DNA of 64,000 nucleotides from a virus: IMG/VR virus record IMGVR_UViG_3300033995_001164, positions 245,178 to 309,177 of that record. One strand, given 5' to 3'. The position numbers and the translations under genes were made by a program. Shown piece by piece: positions 1 to 8,595 of this stretch (within the stretch, counting starts at the first letter, position 1; the number at the start of each line of letters is the position of its first letter). The notes below the pieces were generated by a model. The model saw only the letters and a list, made by a program, of their open reading frames with translations, was not told where the DNA came from and did not search any database.

Positions 1-743
1 TGAACGTAGGACAAGAATTTCAAAATTATTACACAAAACATTTAGGTAAACCATCTTTGGATTTACATAACTTCAACAATCACATTCAAAACTCGATGAC
101 TCCATATATTTTAGAGGAAAGAGAGATGAGAGTAACTCAAATGGATATTTTTTCTCGTTTGATGATGGATAGAATTCTTTGGGCTTCGGGTCCGGTTGAC
201 GATAGAATGGGTGATATTATACAATCACAACTTATCTTCTTAGATAATTTGGATAAGAAAAAAGATATCAATTTATATCTACAAACTCCGGGTGGTAGTG
301 TATTAAGTGGTTTAGGTATTAGAGATACTATGAACTTCATCAATGCCGATGTTGCAACCACAAATATTGGTATGTGTGCGTCCATGGGTTCGGTATTACT
401 ATCTTCAGGGGCAAAAGGTAAAAGGGAATCTTTAATTTTTTCAAAGGTTATGACTCACATGGTGTCTCACGGAACACAAGGGAATGTTCAAGACACTAGA
501 ATTGGTCAACTTGAAGCTGAAAAATATAACTACTTGTTATTTAAAATATTAGCTGAGAATTGTGGTAAAACATTTGAACAAATGTTAGAATCATCAAGAA
601 ATGACAAATGGTTTAATTCAGATGAAGCGTTAGAGTTTGGATTAATTGATAAAATTATCGGTGTTGAGAAAAATCAATCAATGACTGATATGATGATTGG
701 TTTTGATGAGTATTATGAGAAAGAAATTCTTAAAAGAAAATAA
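1..743 (+). CDS. ClpP-like serine protease (5' end just outside window)
   Basis: Peptidase of the ClpP (S14) family. The frame is open to base 3 and the codon before it ends in TG at bases 1-2, so the ATG probably lies one base outside the window; an internal TTG at 57 is not needed. The motif YLQTPGGSV matches the ClpP substrate-binding strand, the nucleophile is the Ser of CASMGSVLLSSGAKGKR (about residue 128) and the His lies in THMVSHG (about residue 153). Length (about 247) is close to bacterial ClpP with a longer N-terminus. In a phage it may degrade host proteins with host Clp ATPases, or act in head maturation; neither is shown. It converges with the late gene block downstream. Confidence 0.9.
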   Translation, partial: NVGQEFQNYYTKHLGKPSLDLHNFNNHIQNSMTPYILEEREMRVTQMDIFSRLMMDRILWASGPVDDRMGDIIQSQLIFLDNLDKKKDINLYLQTPGGSVLSGLGIRDTMNFINADVATTNIGMCASMGSVLLSSGAKGKRESLIFSKVMTHMVSHGTQGNVQDTRIGQLEAEKYNYLLFKILAENCGKTFEQMLESSRNDKWFNSDEALEFGLIDKIIGVEKNQSMTDMMIGFDEYYEKEILKRK

Positions 744-763
744 GAATAAGTGTTAAATGAAAA

Positions 764-793
764 AAGAAGGTATTACTACCTTCTTTTTTTTTT
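764..793. terminator. Bidirectional terminator between convergent genes
   Basis: An 8-bp perfect stem (AGAAGGTA / TACCTTCT, 765-784, loop of 4) is followed by a run of T and preceded by a run of A, so it can end transcripts from both sides. Confidence 0.85.
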
Positions 794-855
794 AGATAAG
801 ATAAACACCCCCTTGTTTTTAAAAATCTAATTTATATAATAGAGTTTTATATCTA

Positions 856-1512
856 TTATGTTGTAACCACAGGTTTAATTTTATTATAAACATCTGTCGC
901 TTTTTTGTTAAAACCATTAAACATTCCACAAACTATTCCGGATAATTGATTTTCTAAACTTGAGATAAATGCGGTGTCTTTAACGGCGCCTCCCAAAGCA
1001 TTTCTTAAGAATGAATACCCTTGACCTTCAAGTCCAGCTTTTTCTCCTAACATTTGAACAACCGCCTCAGATAATGATTCAGCAATTAATTTAGTTAATT
1101 CTTTACAATCTTTAAGAGCTAAAGCTAATCTTCTTGGGTCTGAAACTATAAATGATGTTATTGCATTTGTAAAAAAATTACTTAACCCTAACTTTCCAAC
1201 TAAAGATTTAACCATTGGTTCAACAACTGTTTGAGCAATTCCACTCAAAGCATTACTCCCAAATAATTTTCCTAAAACGTCCATCAATTGTTCGTTTAAG
1301 ATTTTATTCTCACTTAAAAAATTAATCTCTTCAAGAAGAGAATAAGCAATTTTTTCTTGTTTCTTTTTAGGTAATTTATTAAAATTTTTAATATTATCTT
1401 CCGATTCAACAATCATTAATATTCTACTTCTAACTAAATTCTCTTCAATTAAAGTTTTTTCTTGATTATCTTTCGCTTCTAATATCGCTCTTTTTATTTG
1501 TTTTTCTAACAT
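856..1512 (-). CDS. Putative virion-internal protein with leader ILEA
   Basis: Unknown 218-residue protein. It starts MLEKQIKRAILEAKDNQEK: an amphipathic leader with I-L-E, the form recognised by T4-like prohead proteases (I/L-x-E). The middle (about residues 85-150) is glycine-rich and hydrophobic, which suggests membrane or head-core association. It is the last gene of a tight leftward operon with the genes at 1523 and 2455 (gaps of about 10 bases). A structural or ejected role is inference from leader and context. Confidence 0.7.
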   Translation of the reverse strand: MLEKQIKRAILEAKDNQEKTLIEENLVRSRILMIVESEDNIKNFNKLPKKKQEKIAYSLLEEINFLSENKILNEQLMDVLGKLFGSNALSGIAQTVVEPMVKSLVGKLGLSNFFTNAITSFIVSDPRRLALALKDCKELTKLIAESLSEAVVQMLGEKAGLEGQGYSFLRNALGGAVKDTAFISSLENQLSGIVCGMFNGFNKKATDVYNKIKPVVTT

Positions 1513-1522
1513 AACTTATTGA

Positions 1523-2446
1523 TTATTTCAATCTCCATTTAGCGTCTTCACCATAAGATAATGGCCCACCCGTTCCACCTCTTAATGTTTTAATATAATT
1601 GTCAACAATACTAAAAACTCCACCCCATTTACCGTTAAATTGGTTGGCACAAGCCTGAACTTGAGATTTTAATGAATCAAATTGACTTTGAGGTATGTCT
1701 TCTCTTTTAGTTTTCCAATAATCATAATATTGTTTCACTTTATCTCGACACACTTTTTTATCTTGTTCTCCGGCAGCTGGTTTATACATGATTAAACCTC
1801 CAGGGAAATATTGTTCACTACCTTGAACATTAACTTTTTGATAAGTCCCAGATGCTAATTGTTCAGGGGTTAGTTTTTCAACATATCCTTCGTTTTTTAT
1901 CCATTGATTGATAAAAGCTTGTTGTTCCGGAGTATAACCACCTTGTTTTGCAGTATTAACCTTTAATTTATATAAATCGTATTTTGGATGTTTTTGGTAT
2001 AATTGAGAAAGTTCTGTATCTGTTACGGCAATGTCAGCTCTTTTTTTCCATCCGTATTGTTCCAATTCTCTTGCAATGTCAGTATCTACTGTTGCTTTTT
2101 GAGATGCTTGTGTCGCTTGTTGAGAATCCATTTGAGCAATCTTATCACATTTCCAATTACCACTTTTACTTCCATCTCTAAATTTATAAGTCATATCACC
2201 ATAAAAGTCGATTTCTTTACCACTTTTAGTAGTTGCACGATAAACAAATTTAGTTTTATCAGGATTTGTAAATAATTGACCATTAATTAAACATCCCGCA
2301 GCTTTAGCCTTTCTTAATATTTCTTCACCCGTGTTTGAAACTGGCGTGACAGGTACAATAGGTTGTATTTGTTCCTTCATCAATGATTTGTGCATTGATA
2401 AAATTTCATTCTTTTCGGATTCTTCTATAATATATCTTTTCTTCAT
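1523..2446 (-). CDS. Putative virion-internal protein with leader YIIEES
   Basis: 307 residues, family not recognised. The N-terminus MKKRYIIEESEKNEILSMHK matches the recurrent leader of this genome (YIIEE plus ExxEILxxH), followed by a Pro/Val-rich linker. A central part with NGQLFTNPDKTKFVYRAT and GNWKCDKI looks like a small beta domain. Its operon position between two other leader-bearing genes argues for a late virion protein. Confidence 0.7.
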   Translation of the reverse strand: MKKRYIIEESEKNEILSMHKSLMKEQIQPIVPVTPVSNTGEEILRKAKAAGCLINGQLFTNPDKTKFVYRATTKSGKEIDFYGDMTYKFRDGSKSGNWKCDKIAQMDSQQATQASQKATVDTDIARELEQYGWKKRADIAVTDTELSQLYQKHPKYDLYKLKVNTAKQGGYTPEQQAFINQWIKNEGYVEKLTPEQLASGTYQKVNVQGSEQYFPGGLIMYKPAAGEQDKKVCRDKVKQYYDYWKTKREDIPQSQFDSLKSQVQACANQFNGKWGGVFSIVDNYIKTLRGGTGGPLSYGEDAKWRLK

Positions 2447-2454
2447 TTTTAAAA

Positions 2455-3519
2455 TTAAGTATTAATCAATGATAATGAATCGTCCGCATCTGCTTGAACT
2501 GAGAATTCATCTGTTTGTGGTTTAACCGGTTGTTTAGATGCACAGATTTTTGTAACATCAGCATCAGTAAATGAGGTAAACCCTTTAGATGCTAACGCGG
2601 CTTTAGTCTTTTTACCAAATTTTCCGTCAGGAGTTAATCCTAAACATCCTTGAACTTTTGCAATTGTATTTGATTTACATCCATAGGAATAAGTTCCTGA
2701 ACATGGTTTGTAAGTACTTTTACCGGGTGTTTTACCACCTGTTTTATTACCACCTCCGCCACTACTAGTGTCTTTAATAGTTAATAAAGAATCCTCAACA
2801 CAATTTCTAATTGGTCTGTATATTTGTTTCCATTCAGACTCCGAATCAATGTCGATATCTAAATCATCAAATAAATCACCACTATCGGAATGTGCGTTAT
2901 AATATTTAACTAACGCACAGAAATCAGATGCAGTACCGGATTCTAATTTTTTGAATGCTCCAAATAATTTTTCTTCATCAGTTCCTCCTTGAAATCCGTA
3001 ACTATCATTAACAATTGCGTCTTCAATATCATCAGTAATTGAACGTAAATCAGTATCTTGTAATTTTCGTTGTAATTTGGCAATTTTAATACCCTCAGAT
3101 GAACACATTTCAAACATTTTTTTCACTTTGTTCATTCCCGTATCTTTTGTTACAAACCAATAAACTAATGGTAGTAACGCAAGTCCGGCTGCTCCTCCTA
3201 CAATTGCTCCAGCTGCTGTCGCCCCAACCCCAAGAGATGATAACGCACCTACTAATCCCGTACCTTGTGACGCGGCAATTGCAGTTGCACCAGCGATTTT
3301 AGGTAACGCAACCCCCGCAGCCCCTAAAGCACCCGACGCACCTAATCCTGCTCCCGCAGCGGCTCCTAATCCAGCTCCTGCAACGGTTGGTGACACGTAT
3401 TGTTCTTCAATAATTCCAATTTCTTTTTTATTTTCGTTCAGAGTTTTTGACATATCGTAAGACATCATCAATTTAACTCTTTCTAACGCCTCCGCCGGGC
3501 TATATTTTGGTTGTACCAT
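2455..3519 (-). CDS. Gly/Ala-rich membrane-active protein with C-terminal peptidoglycan-binding domain
   Basis: 354 residues. Order: leader with KTLNEN (about 25-31), a long Gly/Ala-rich hydrophobic stretch (about 47-125) ending in LALLPLVYWFVT, a charged helical middle, an acidic region, a Gly/Thr linker, and a peptidoglycan-binding-1-like domain (about 268-320, YGCKSNTIAKVQGCLGL and DGKFGKKTKAAL). Membrane-inserting and wall-binding parts together suggest an ejected or cell-puncturing protein; this is inference. First gene of the operon reading to 856; TATTTATA box upstream at 3537-3544. Confidence 0.75.
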   Translation of the reverse strand: MVQPKYSPAEALERVKLMMSYDMSKTLNENKKEIGIIEEQYVSPTVAGAGLGAAAGAGLGASGALGAAGVALPKIAGATAIAASQGTGLVGALSSLGVGATAAGAIVGGAAGLALLPLVYWFVTKDTGMNKVKKMFEMCSSEGIKIAKLQRKLQDTDLRSITDDIEDAIVNDSYGFQGGTDEEKLFGAFKKLESGTASDFCALVKYYNAHSDSGDLFDDLDIDIDSESEWKQIYRPIRNCVEDSLLTIKDTSSGGGGNKTGGKTPGKSTYKPCSGTYSYGCKSNTIAKVQGCLGLTPDGKFGKKTKAALASKGFTSFTDADVTKICASKQPVKPQTDEFSVQADADDSLSLINT

Positions 3520-3536
3520 CTTTAAAGTATTTTAAT

Positions 3537-3544
3537 TATAAATA
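3537..3544 (-). promoter_or_regulatory. TATTTATA start-proximal box (late type)
   Basis: Coding-strand TATTTATA, 18 bases before the ATG at 3519. The same box precedes most leader-bearing genes of the window. Confidence 0.55.
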
Positions 3545-3552
3545 TGTTGTTA

Positions 3553-3801
3553 TTACCAAATCTGATTAGCAGCACCTCGGGTTAATCCAGTTTGCCATTT
3601 TTGACCTGATTTCATTAGTGGATTTGCTTTACCTCGAGTTAATGTATATGTATCTTCCCATTTAGGTATTGACCCTCCACCACCTCCAGATGAGGGAGTT
3701 GATGCCGCAGCATCGTCTTGTTCTTCCATTTCTTCCCTTGGTTCACTATCTGAAGTGTATTTTTTAAAGAAGTCGATAAGTGCATTAATATCTCTAACCA
3801 T
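3553..3801 (-). CDS. Small Gly/Ser-linker protein
   Basis: 82 residues, unknown. A helical N-terminus (MVRDINALIDFFKKY) is followed by an acidic stretch, a poly-Gly linker near residue 40 and a basic C-terminus with two similar pieces, LTRGKANPLMKSGQKW and LTRGAANQIW. The linker and basic tail suggest a virion-associated peptide. A TATTTATT box lies upstream near 3826. Confidence 0.6.
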   Translation of the reverse strand: MVRDINALIDFFKKYTSDSEPREEMEEQDDAAASTPSSGGGGGSIPKWEDTYTLTRGKANPLMKSGQKWQTGLTRGAANQIW

Positions 3802-3833
3802 TTTTAATATTTTTTTGTTATTTAAATAAATAG

Positions 3834-4142
3834 TTAATAAAACTCATTTTTTGGTAATTGGAGTGGGTTAATTAAATAATATTCATTTAAGAATATGATT
3901 AGTTCATCTTCATCTAATTCGATTGTCTCATGTTCAAAAATTCCCCCTTCAAAATCGTCCTCATCATCTCCGAAAAAATCGAATGTTTCTGTGACAAGGT
4001 CAAATCCGTATTCCTCAACAATACTATAATCGATTGTGTCATTTCTTAACACATCTTCTTCATCATCTATAGTTCTAAATGATACCTCAATCATATTAGT
4101 CTCTCCGTTCAAATAATATGATATAATTTCTTTAATTTCCAT
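3834..4142 (-). CDS. Acidic hypothetical protein
   Basis: About 102 residues, strongly acidic in the second half (FFGDDEDDFEGG, ELDEDELIIFL). A longer frame begins at a TTG at 4160; the ATG at 4142 (MEIKEIISYYLNG) is preferred because a degenerate TTTATA box ends just before it. No family recognised; the charge suggests nucleic-acid mimicry or binding to basic partners, but nothing more can be said. Confidence 0.65.
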   Translation of the reverse strand: MEIKEIISYYLNGETNMIEVSFRTIDDEEDVLRNDTIDYSIVEEYGFDLVTETFDFFGDDEDDFEGGIFEHETIELDEDELIIFLNEYYLINPLQLPKNEFY

Positions 4143-4211
4143 AATAACTTTTATAAACAAATATGTTAAAATATCTCAAAAGACAATATTTTTATCACTA
4201 AATCGCATAAA

Positions 4212-4235
4212 AAACCCCTCCGGTTAGAGGGGTTT
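4212..4235 (-). terminator. Terminator of the 4248-5603 gene
   Basis: Stem AAACCCCTC / GAGGGGTTT with a 6-base loop; on the minus strand it ends in a T run. Confidence 0.85.
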
Positions 4236-4247
4236 ATTAAATTAGTT

Positions 4248-5603
4248 TTAAAGTTTAATATCACCACCAACATTAATCATTTTTCTTATTTCGTTTTCAT
4301 TATGTTTTTTAGATAATGGTGTTTGCATAATATTTAAATTTTCTCCCACACTTTTTAATTCACCAAAAGTCTTAATTGGGCAATTTTGGATAAATAAATT
4401 TTCTACCGATTCTAATTTCCCCAAAGACTTTAAATTAAGGCAATTCATAATTCTTATATATTTTGCCGATTTTATATTACCCAAAGATTCTAAATTAGGA
4501 CAATGTTGGATATCTATCATTTCGGCGAATGTTACAACACCTAAATTTTCAATTGATGTCTCAGAAATCACTAAAATATTTACATATTTTAACATATTTA
4601 ATGATTTTAAATTAGGACAATTACGAATTTCTAACGATGTAACACTTTTTAAGTTTTCTAAAGATTTAAAATTACAATTATTTAATACAAGTCTTCCATC
4701 AACTGATGTTAAATCACCTAAAGTATTGGTTGAGTTAAGAATTAAATCTCCTTTAGACCCATCTTTAATATATTTTTGTATTTTCTTTTGTTCAGCGATT
4801 TGATGATTTTTAGAACGTTCCCCAGTCGAACGTCTTGTAACAAATATATTATTTAGGTTTAGTATAGATATAAATGTTTGAATATCTTTAGAGTTAATTT
4901 GTAAATCTGACCCATTATAACCATCTATAGTTCCATTACTAAGTACCGCCAATGCCACTACTACCATCTTTTCCCATCGGTTAGGAAATGACTCTTTTAA
5001 CTTTTCAATCATTTGTGGTGATTTTACCTTAATATAGTAAAAAGTTACGTTATTTTTATAGTAATAGTCATTAAAGTGGTCAGGCGATTTAAAAGTTGTA
5101 CACCAAGCCGAATCTTTTTTACCGTTACCACAATCTCTAAAAGAGAAGTGAGATAACCCTAATTTTCTTGACGCCTCGTGTGTATGAGGTGACATAATTA
5201 GTAAATCTTCATTATTTACTACTGTGTCATAATCCGACTCTAAACCTTTATTTGAAACACCTTCACTTGATTGGTTTAAACCATCTACCTCAGAATATAA
5301 ATCTTTAAAAGTTTTAAACTGATTAATATCTTTTGTTTTAGTTTTACCTTTATTTAAAAAAACATCGTATTCCTCAATCGTATTTCTTAATTGGTCTAAA
5401 TCTGGTTGTTCACTCATCCATATTTTAGACATCCATCCAACATATTTATTTGTTTTAGATGGGTCAATAGATATTAGTTTTTCTAATATATCTTTAGGAA
5501 GTAGGTTTAATTCAACGTATTTTCTAGCTTGTTTAACATTTTCGATTAAAATATAGGAAGATAAAATGTCTTTTTTTTCTTGTTCTGTTATAACTATTCT
5601 CAT
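4248..5603 (-). CDS. Leader-bearing protein with WCTT domain and leucine-rich-like repeats
   Basis: 451 residues. The leader MRIVITEQEKKDILSSY matches the capsid-targeting-like motif. Residues about 45-115 (DPSKTNKYVGWMSKIW, INQFKTFKDLYSEVDGL) and about 140-205 (SAWCTTFKSPDHFNDYYY) match the protein at 18613, which has KTNKYLPLL and KWCTT at equivalent places. From about residue 285 there are degenerate leucine-rich-type repeats (SLENLKSV, SLGNIKSAK, SLGKLESVEN). A recognition module on a possibly packaged enzyme-like domain is plausible, but function is unknown. TATTTATA box at 5608-5615 and own terminator: a single-gene late unit. Confidence 0.75.
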   Translation of the reverse strand: MRIVITEQEKKDILSSYILIENVKQARKYVELNLLPKDILEKLISIDPSKTNKYVGWMSKIWMSEQPDLDQLRNTIEEYDVFLNKGKTKTKDINQFKTFKDLYSEVDGLNQSSEGVSNKGLESDYDTVVNNEDLLIMSPHTHEASRKLGLSHFSFRDCGNGKKDSAWCTTFKSPDHFNDYYYKNNVTFYYIKVKSPQMIEKLKESFPNRWEKMVVVALAVLSNGTIDGYNGSDLQINSKDIQTFISILNLNNIFVTRRSTGERSKNHQIAEQKKIQKYIKDGSKGDLILNSTNTLGDLTSVDGRLVLNNCNFKSLENLKSVTSLEIRNCPNLKSLNMLKYVNILVISETSIENLGVVTFAEMIDIQHCPNLESLGNIKSAKYIRIMNCLNLKSLGKLESVENLFIQNCPIKTFGELKSVGENLNIMQTPLSKKHNENEIRKMINVGGDIKL

Positions 5604-5607
5604 AATT

Positions 5608-5615
5608 TATAAATA
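5608..5615 (-). promoter_or_regulatory. TATTTATA start-proximal box
   Basis: Only 4 bases separate the box from the ATG at 5603, so a transcript starting at the box would have almost no leader. Confidence 0.55.
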
Positions 5616-5626
5616 TCTTTCAAAAA

Positions 5627-5660
5627 ACAAACAACCCCTCCGGTTAGAGGGGTTGTTTGT
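5627..5660 (-). terminator. Terminator of the 5662-6705 gene
   Basis: Perfect 14-bp stem (ACAAACAACCCCTC and its complement) around CGGTTA, followed on the minus strand by a T run. Confidence 0.9.
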
Positions 5661-5661
5661 T

Positions 5662-6705
5662 TTATTTAAATTTACTCATTCTGTTAAACATCTCCGAGAT
5701 TTTATTTTTTTGTGATGTGAAGTCTTCCATAATGTCTTCATCAATTTCACTCCAATCATCATCACCGGTGTGAGCTTTGATTTCTTCCCATGATTTATCT
5801 CTCGGGTCGAATTTATCAAGGTCTAAGTCAAATGAATCATCATCTTCGTCTTCGTCCTCATCACCATAATTAGCTCCTGGCCAAGTTGATGCATCATCTC
5901 CATCATAATCCATAAATTCATCTTCGTCGTCTTCATTATAACTGAATCTTTGGTATGGCCCCGCTTTACCTGGTCCTTCACTATCAAAGTCGTATGCTCT
6001 GTCCATATCTGCGTAGATTCCTTGGGAACCTGAAACATCTACTTCATCTATTTCTTCATCTGCCCACGCAGACTCCATTTTCTCATATTCAACTTCTTCC
6101 TCATCATCATATTCGTTAACCGGATAAACACTACCTGGCCCATTTGAGTCAAAATCATATGCAGGTTCAACTGAATCAACATTCATATCATCAGCGTTTC
6201 CACCTTGTTCGTCTAATTCATCTGTTTCTAATTCTTCATCTTCAAAACCATCATCATCAATAACATCGTCTTCTTTATATAGATTCTTATTTCTTCCTTT
6301 GAATGTGTCAACATTGTTTGATGAACCTTCAATGTAATCAAACCCTGCAGTTGGATTTAAATCTTCTTCATCATATATGTCATCCAAATGACCTGTTTCT
6401 TCTTCCATGTGTCCATAATTACATTCGGTACACATACCTTCAGTCATCATAGCTCCACATTCATCACAAACTTCTTTAGTTTCAACCTGTTCGTTGATTC
6501 CCATGTTTGTATATCTTTTAACTTCACCTTTATTATTGACAACAAGTCCGTGTTTATCACCTGCCGGGTCAAACACATATAATGGTTGAGTATTTGATAC
6601 TTCAGGTTGCATTGTTTGATAACCGTTGTATAAACTTTTGTGTTGGTCTAGTATGTCAGACTTTTCAGCTGCAGATAATTGACCTATTCCGTAATTTGTT
6701 CTCAT
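5662..6705 (-). CDS. Highly acidic protein with zinc ribbon
   Basis: 347 residues with long Asp/Glu runs. N-terminus IGQLSAAEKSDILDQHKSL is a variant of the late leader also seen at 41948-42109 (LSAEEKNSILEQH). A four-cysteine cluster, CDECGAMMTEGMCTECNYGH (about residues 79-98), suggests zinc binding. Two near-copies of a module (YDFDSNGPGSVYP / YDFDSEGPGKAGP) lie in the acidic part. Abundant acidic residues fit a scaffold or internal head protein; inference only. Confidence 0.75.
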   Translation of the reverse strand: MRTNYGIGQLSAAEKSDILDQHKSLYNGYQTMQPEVSNTQPLYVFDPAGDKHGLVVNNKGEVKRYTNMGINEQVETKEVCDECGAMMTEGMCTECNYGHMEEETGHLDDIYDEEDLNPTAGFDYIEGSSNNVDTFKGRNKNLYKEDDVIDDDGFEDEELETDELDEQGGNADDMNVDSVEPAYDFDSNGPGSVYPVNEYDDEEEVEYEKMESAWADEEIDEVDVSGSQGIYADMDRAYDFDSEGPGKAGPYQRFSYNEDDEDEFMDYDGDDASTWPGANYGDEDEDEDDDSFDLDLDKFDPRDKSWEEIKAHTGDDDWSEIDEDIMEDFTSQKNKISEMFNRMSKFK

Positions 6706-6718
6706 AAATTAGTTTTAA

Positions 6719-6726
6719 TATAAATA
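6719..6726 (-). promoter_or_regulatory. TATTTATA start-proximal box
   Basis: Precedes the ATG at 6705 by 13 bases. Confidence 0.5.
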
Positions 6727-6782
6727 CACAACATTTCCTTTTTTTTATATTTGACATAACGAAAATACATAATTATATTTGT

Positions 6783-6869
6783 AAGACACAAGTGAGGGGG
6801 TTAATAATTCATTTGATAGTTCACTGGTAATTTACTTTTCGCCTAACATTAACCCCACTTGTTTTTTTT
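6783..6869 (+). ncRNA. Candidate small phage RNA ending in its own terminator
   Basis: A complete Bacteroidota-type promoter (TTGACA at 6751-6756, TATATTTG at 6774-6781) is followed by about 85 bases without a reading frame. The ends pair: CAAGTGAGGGGGTTAAT (6789-6805) with ATTAACCCCACTTG (6848-6861), then eight T. An independently transcribed small RNA closed by a long terminal stem fits best. Its target is unknown; a leader of the 6914 gene is less likely because the terminator lies before it. Confidence 0.6.
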
Positions 6870-6901
6870 CTTCAAAATTTTTTTATTCCAATTTAATTTA
6901 A

Positions 6902-6909
6902 TATCTTTG
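6902..6909 (+). promoter_or_regulatory. Host-type promoter, TATCTTTG
   Basis: -7 element directly before the ATG at 6914; transcript nearly leaderless. Confidence 0.6.
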
Positions 6910-6913
6910 CCCT

Positions 6914-7576
6914 ATGATTAAGATAGAAAAACATAGAAAAGTTTGGATTGTATCCGACACTCACTTTGGACATAAGAATATATGTCGAGGTGTAACGGCA
7001 TGGAGATTACCTGATGGGTCAATTCCTGAAAGTCAAACAAGAGATTTTGAAACTATTGGACAGATGAACGACATTATTGTGAATAACATTAATAGTGTTG
7101 TTGGTCAAGACGATGTTTTAATTCACTTGGGTGATTGGAGTTTTGGCGGCTTTGAAAATGTAAAAATTTTTAGAGATAGAATTGTATGTAAAGAGATTCA
7201 CCTTATATTAGGGAATCACGACCACCACATTGAGAACAACCGAGAGGATTGTCAAGAAATGTTTGCAAGTGTAAATCACTACACAAAATTGATGTATAAA
7301 TTCGATACTTTGGTTTTAATGCACTACCCTATTGATTCTTGGGATGGATTAAACAAAGGACACATCCACTTACACGGACATTGTCATCTACCTCAACAAA
7401 AAGTATTTGGTAAAGGAAGGAGAATGGATGTTGGAATTGATGGTAATATGTTTTTTATGCCATACTCGTTAGATAATGTTATTAAGATTGTTAAAACGAG
7501 AGAAATTCTTTCTAATATGGATGATGACCACCACACAGATGAAGTAATGACCGATGAAGGTCGAAAAAGAAAGTAA
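6914..7576 (+). CDS. Calcineurin-like metallophosphoesterase
   Basis: 220 residues with all two-metal phosphoesterase motifs: DTHFGH (about 16), GDWSF (about 77), GNHDHH (about 100), MHYP (about 137) and HGHCH (about 153). The family hydrolyses phosphomono- or diesters in nucleotides, nucleic acids or proteins; the substrate cannot be read from sequence. It heads a rightward operon and has its own host-type promoter, so early or middle expression is likely. A second, different member lies at 23610 and a third at 61408. Confidence 0.9.
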   Translation: MIKIEKHRKVWIVSDTHFGHKNICRGVTAWRLPDGSIPESQTRDFETIGQMNDIIVNNINSVVGQDDVLIHLGDWSFGGFENVKIFRDRIVCKEIHLILGNHDHHIENNREDCQEMFASVNHYTKLMYKFDTLVLMHYPIDSWDGLNKGHIHLHGHCHLPQQKVFGKGRRMDVGIDGNMFFMPYSLDNVIKIVKTREILSNMDDDHHTDEVMTDEGRKRK

Positions 7577-7577
7577 T

Positions 7578-7841
7578 ATGTATAAAACAAGAATAGAAGA
7601 AAATCATTTTGATAAGGAAGGGAATTTAATTCCCAAACGAGTTATTATTGAAGTTCCATTAACTTATGAGATGATTCAGGATTGTTTTCTTTATAATGCC
7701 GTGGACGCCCCTTCAGAAATTAAATCAATGTTAATGGAAATTCTTGGTGAAACAATTGATAAAATTATTTTAGGGGAAAGACCGGATTATGTTAATGAAG
7801 AGTGGTTAATAGATAGATTAGATAAAGTTAAAATAACATGA
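7578..7841 (+). CDS. Hypothetical protein
   Basis: 87 residues, starting MYKTRIEENHFDKEG one base after the previous stop; an upstream in-frame ATG at 7554 lies inside the phosphoesterase gene. Contains IIEVPLTYEMIQDCFLYNA. Overlaps the next start by 4 bases (ATGA), so it is translationally coupled. No family recognised. Confidence 0.7.
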   Translation: MYKTRIEENHFDKEGNLIPKRVIIEVPLTYEMIQDCFLYNAVDAPSEIKSMLMEILGETIDKIILGERPDYVNEEWLIDRLDKVKIT

Positions 7842-8335
7842 AAGAAAAAATTTTAGAATTAATTCATAAAGAATTAGAAAATGTAGGTGGAGATAATATC
7901 TTCCACGATTGTGGTTATAGTTGGTATGATGGACCCCCCTATAAAAAAAATACTTTAGAAATTAAAAGTAATTGTGATAGTAAAGAAACAATTGATGTTG
8001 ATTTATTAGATTTTGCGTTAAAATTTGAGGATGGTGAACCAAGTATCAAAATATACACAATAACTAATTACACGGCTAAATTAGAACCATACAAGACCAA
8101 ATATTTTGGGTTTAAGAAATTTACATCAATAATCACGAGTTATATCTTTACAACAAAAATAACTTGTGGTCATATTTCATTTGATTTATCAGATGATGAA
8201 AACGCTGAGTTAATAAAATTAACTAAAGAGTCTTACTCAAAATATCTTTCATTAAAAGACAAAGCGAGAAATAAAGAAGTTTCCAAGAAAATTAAAAAAC
8301 GATTAAAAAAATATCAAAATAAATTAGGCAAGTAA
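7838..8335 (+). CDS. Hypothetical protein with basic C-terminus
   Basis: 165 residues. N-terminal MKEKILELIHKELENVGG, a short SWYDGPPYKKN loop, and a lysine-rich coiled C-terminus (KKIKKRLKKYQNKLGK). Start fixed by the ATGA overlap. No family recognised. Confidence 0.7.
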   Translation: MKEKILELIHKELENVGGDNIFHDCGYSWYDGPPYKKNTLEIKSNCDSKETIDVDLLDFALKFEDGEPSIKIYTITNYTAKLEPYKTKYFGFKKFTSIITSYIFTTKITCGHISFDLSDDENAELIKLTKESYSKYLSLKDKARNKEVSKKIKKRLKKYQNKLGK

Positions 8336-8347
8336 ATTTAAATGACT

Positions 8348-8355
8348 TACCTTTG
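8348..8355 (+). promoter_or_regulatory. Host-type promoter, TACCTTTG
   Basis: Lies 20 bases before the ATG at 8376 and drives the 8376-9754 cluster. Confidence 0.55.
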
Positions 8356-8375
8356 TCAAACAAAAATAAAAATAT

Positions 8376-8594
8376 ATGCAAACATTAGTTTTTAACACAA
8401 ACACCAAAACAGTTAAAGTAACTGAAGGTAGAACATCAGATTCAACAATCTTATATGAATTCGATAAGGTTCCGACAGTTCGAATCGCACCGGAGGGGTA
8501 TTACGAAGTAGTACAATCAATTGAATGGGGAGACACTCGAGTTCCTGTCGCAAGATTTCCAATTGCCAACACAAACATGACAATCATCAAATAA
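8376..8594 (+). CDS. Small hypothetical protein
   Basis: 72 residues, beta-rich (MQTLVFNTNTKTVKVTEG, VPTVRIAPEGYYEVVQ). First gene of a unit with the membrane protein and SPFH protein that follow, so a role at the same membrane complex is possible. No family recognised. Confidence 0.7.
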   Translation: MQTLVFNTNTKTVKVTEGRTSDSTILYEFDKVPTVRIAPEGYYEVVQSIEWGDTRVPVARFPIANTNMTIIK

Positions 8595-8595
8595 C

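Noticed and set aside
3099-3302. Rightward 67-codon frame
   Set aside because: Antisense to the Gly/Ala-rich coding region, where skewed composition removes stops.
3537-3544. Calling TATAAATA a true T4 late promoter
   Set aside because: On the coding strand the sequence is TATTTATA or TATTTATT; the T4 orientation would face away from the genes, so only a neutral name is used.
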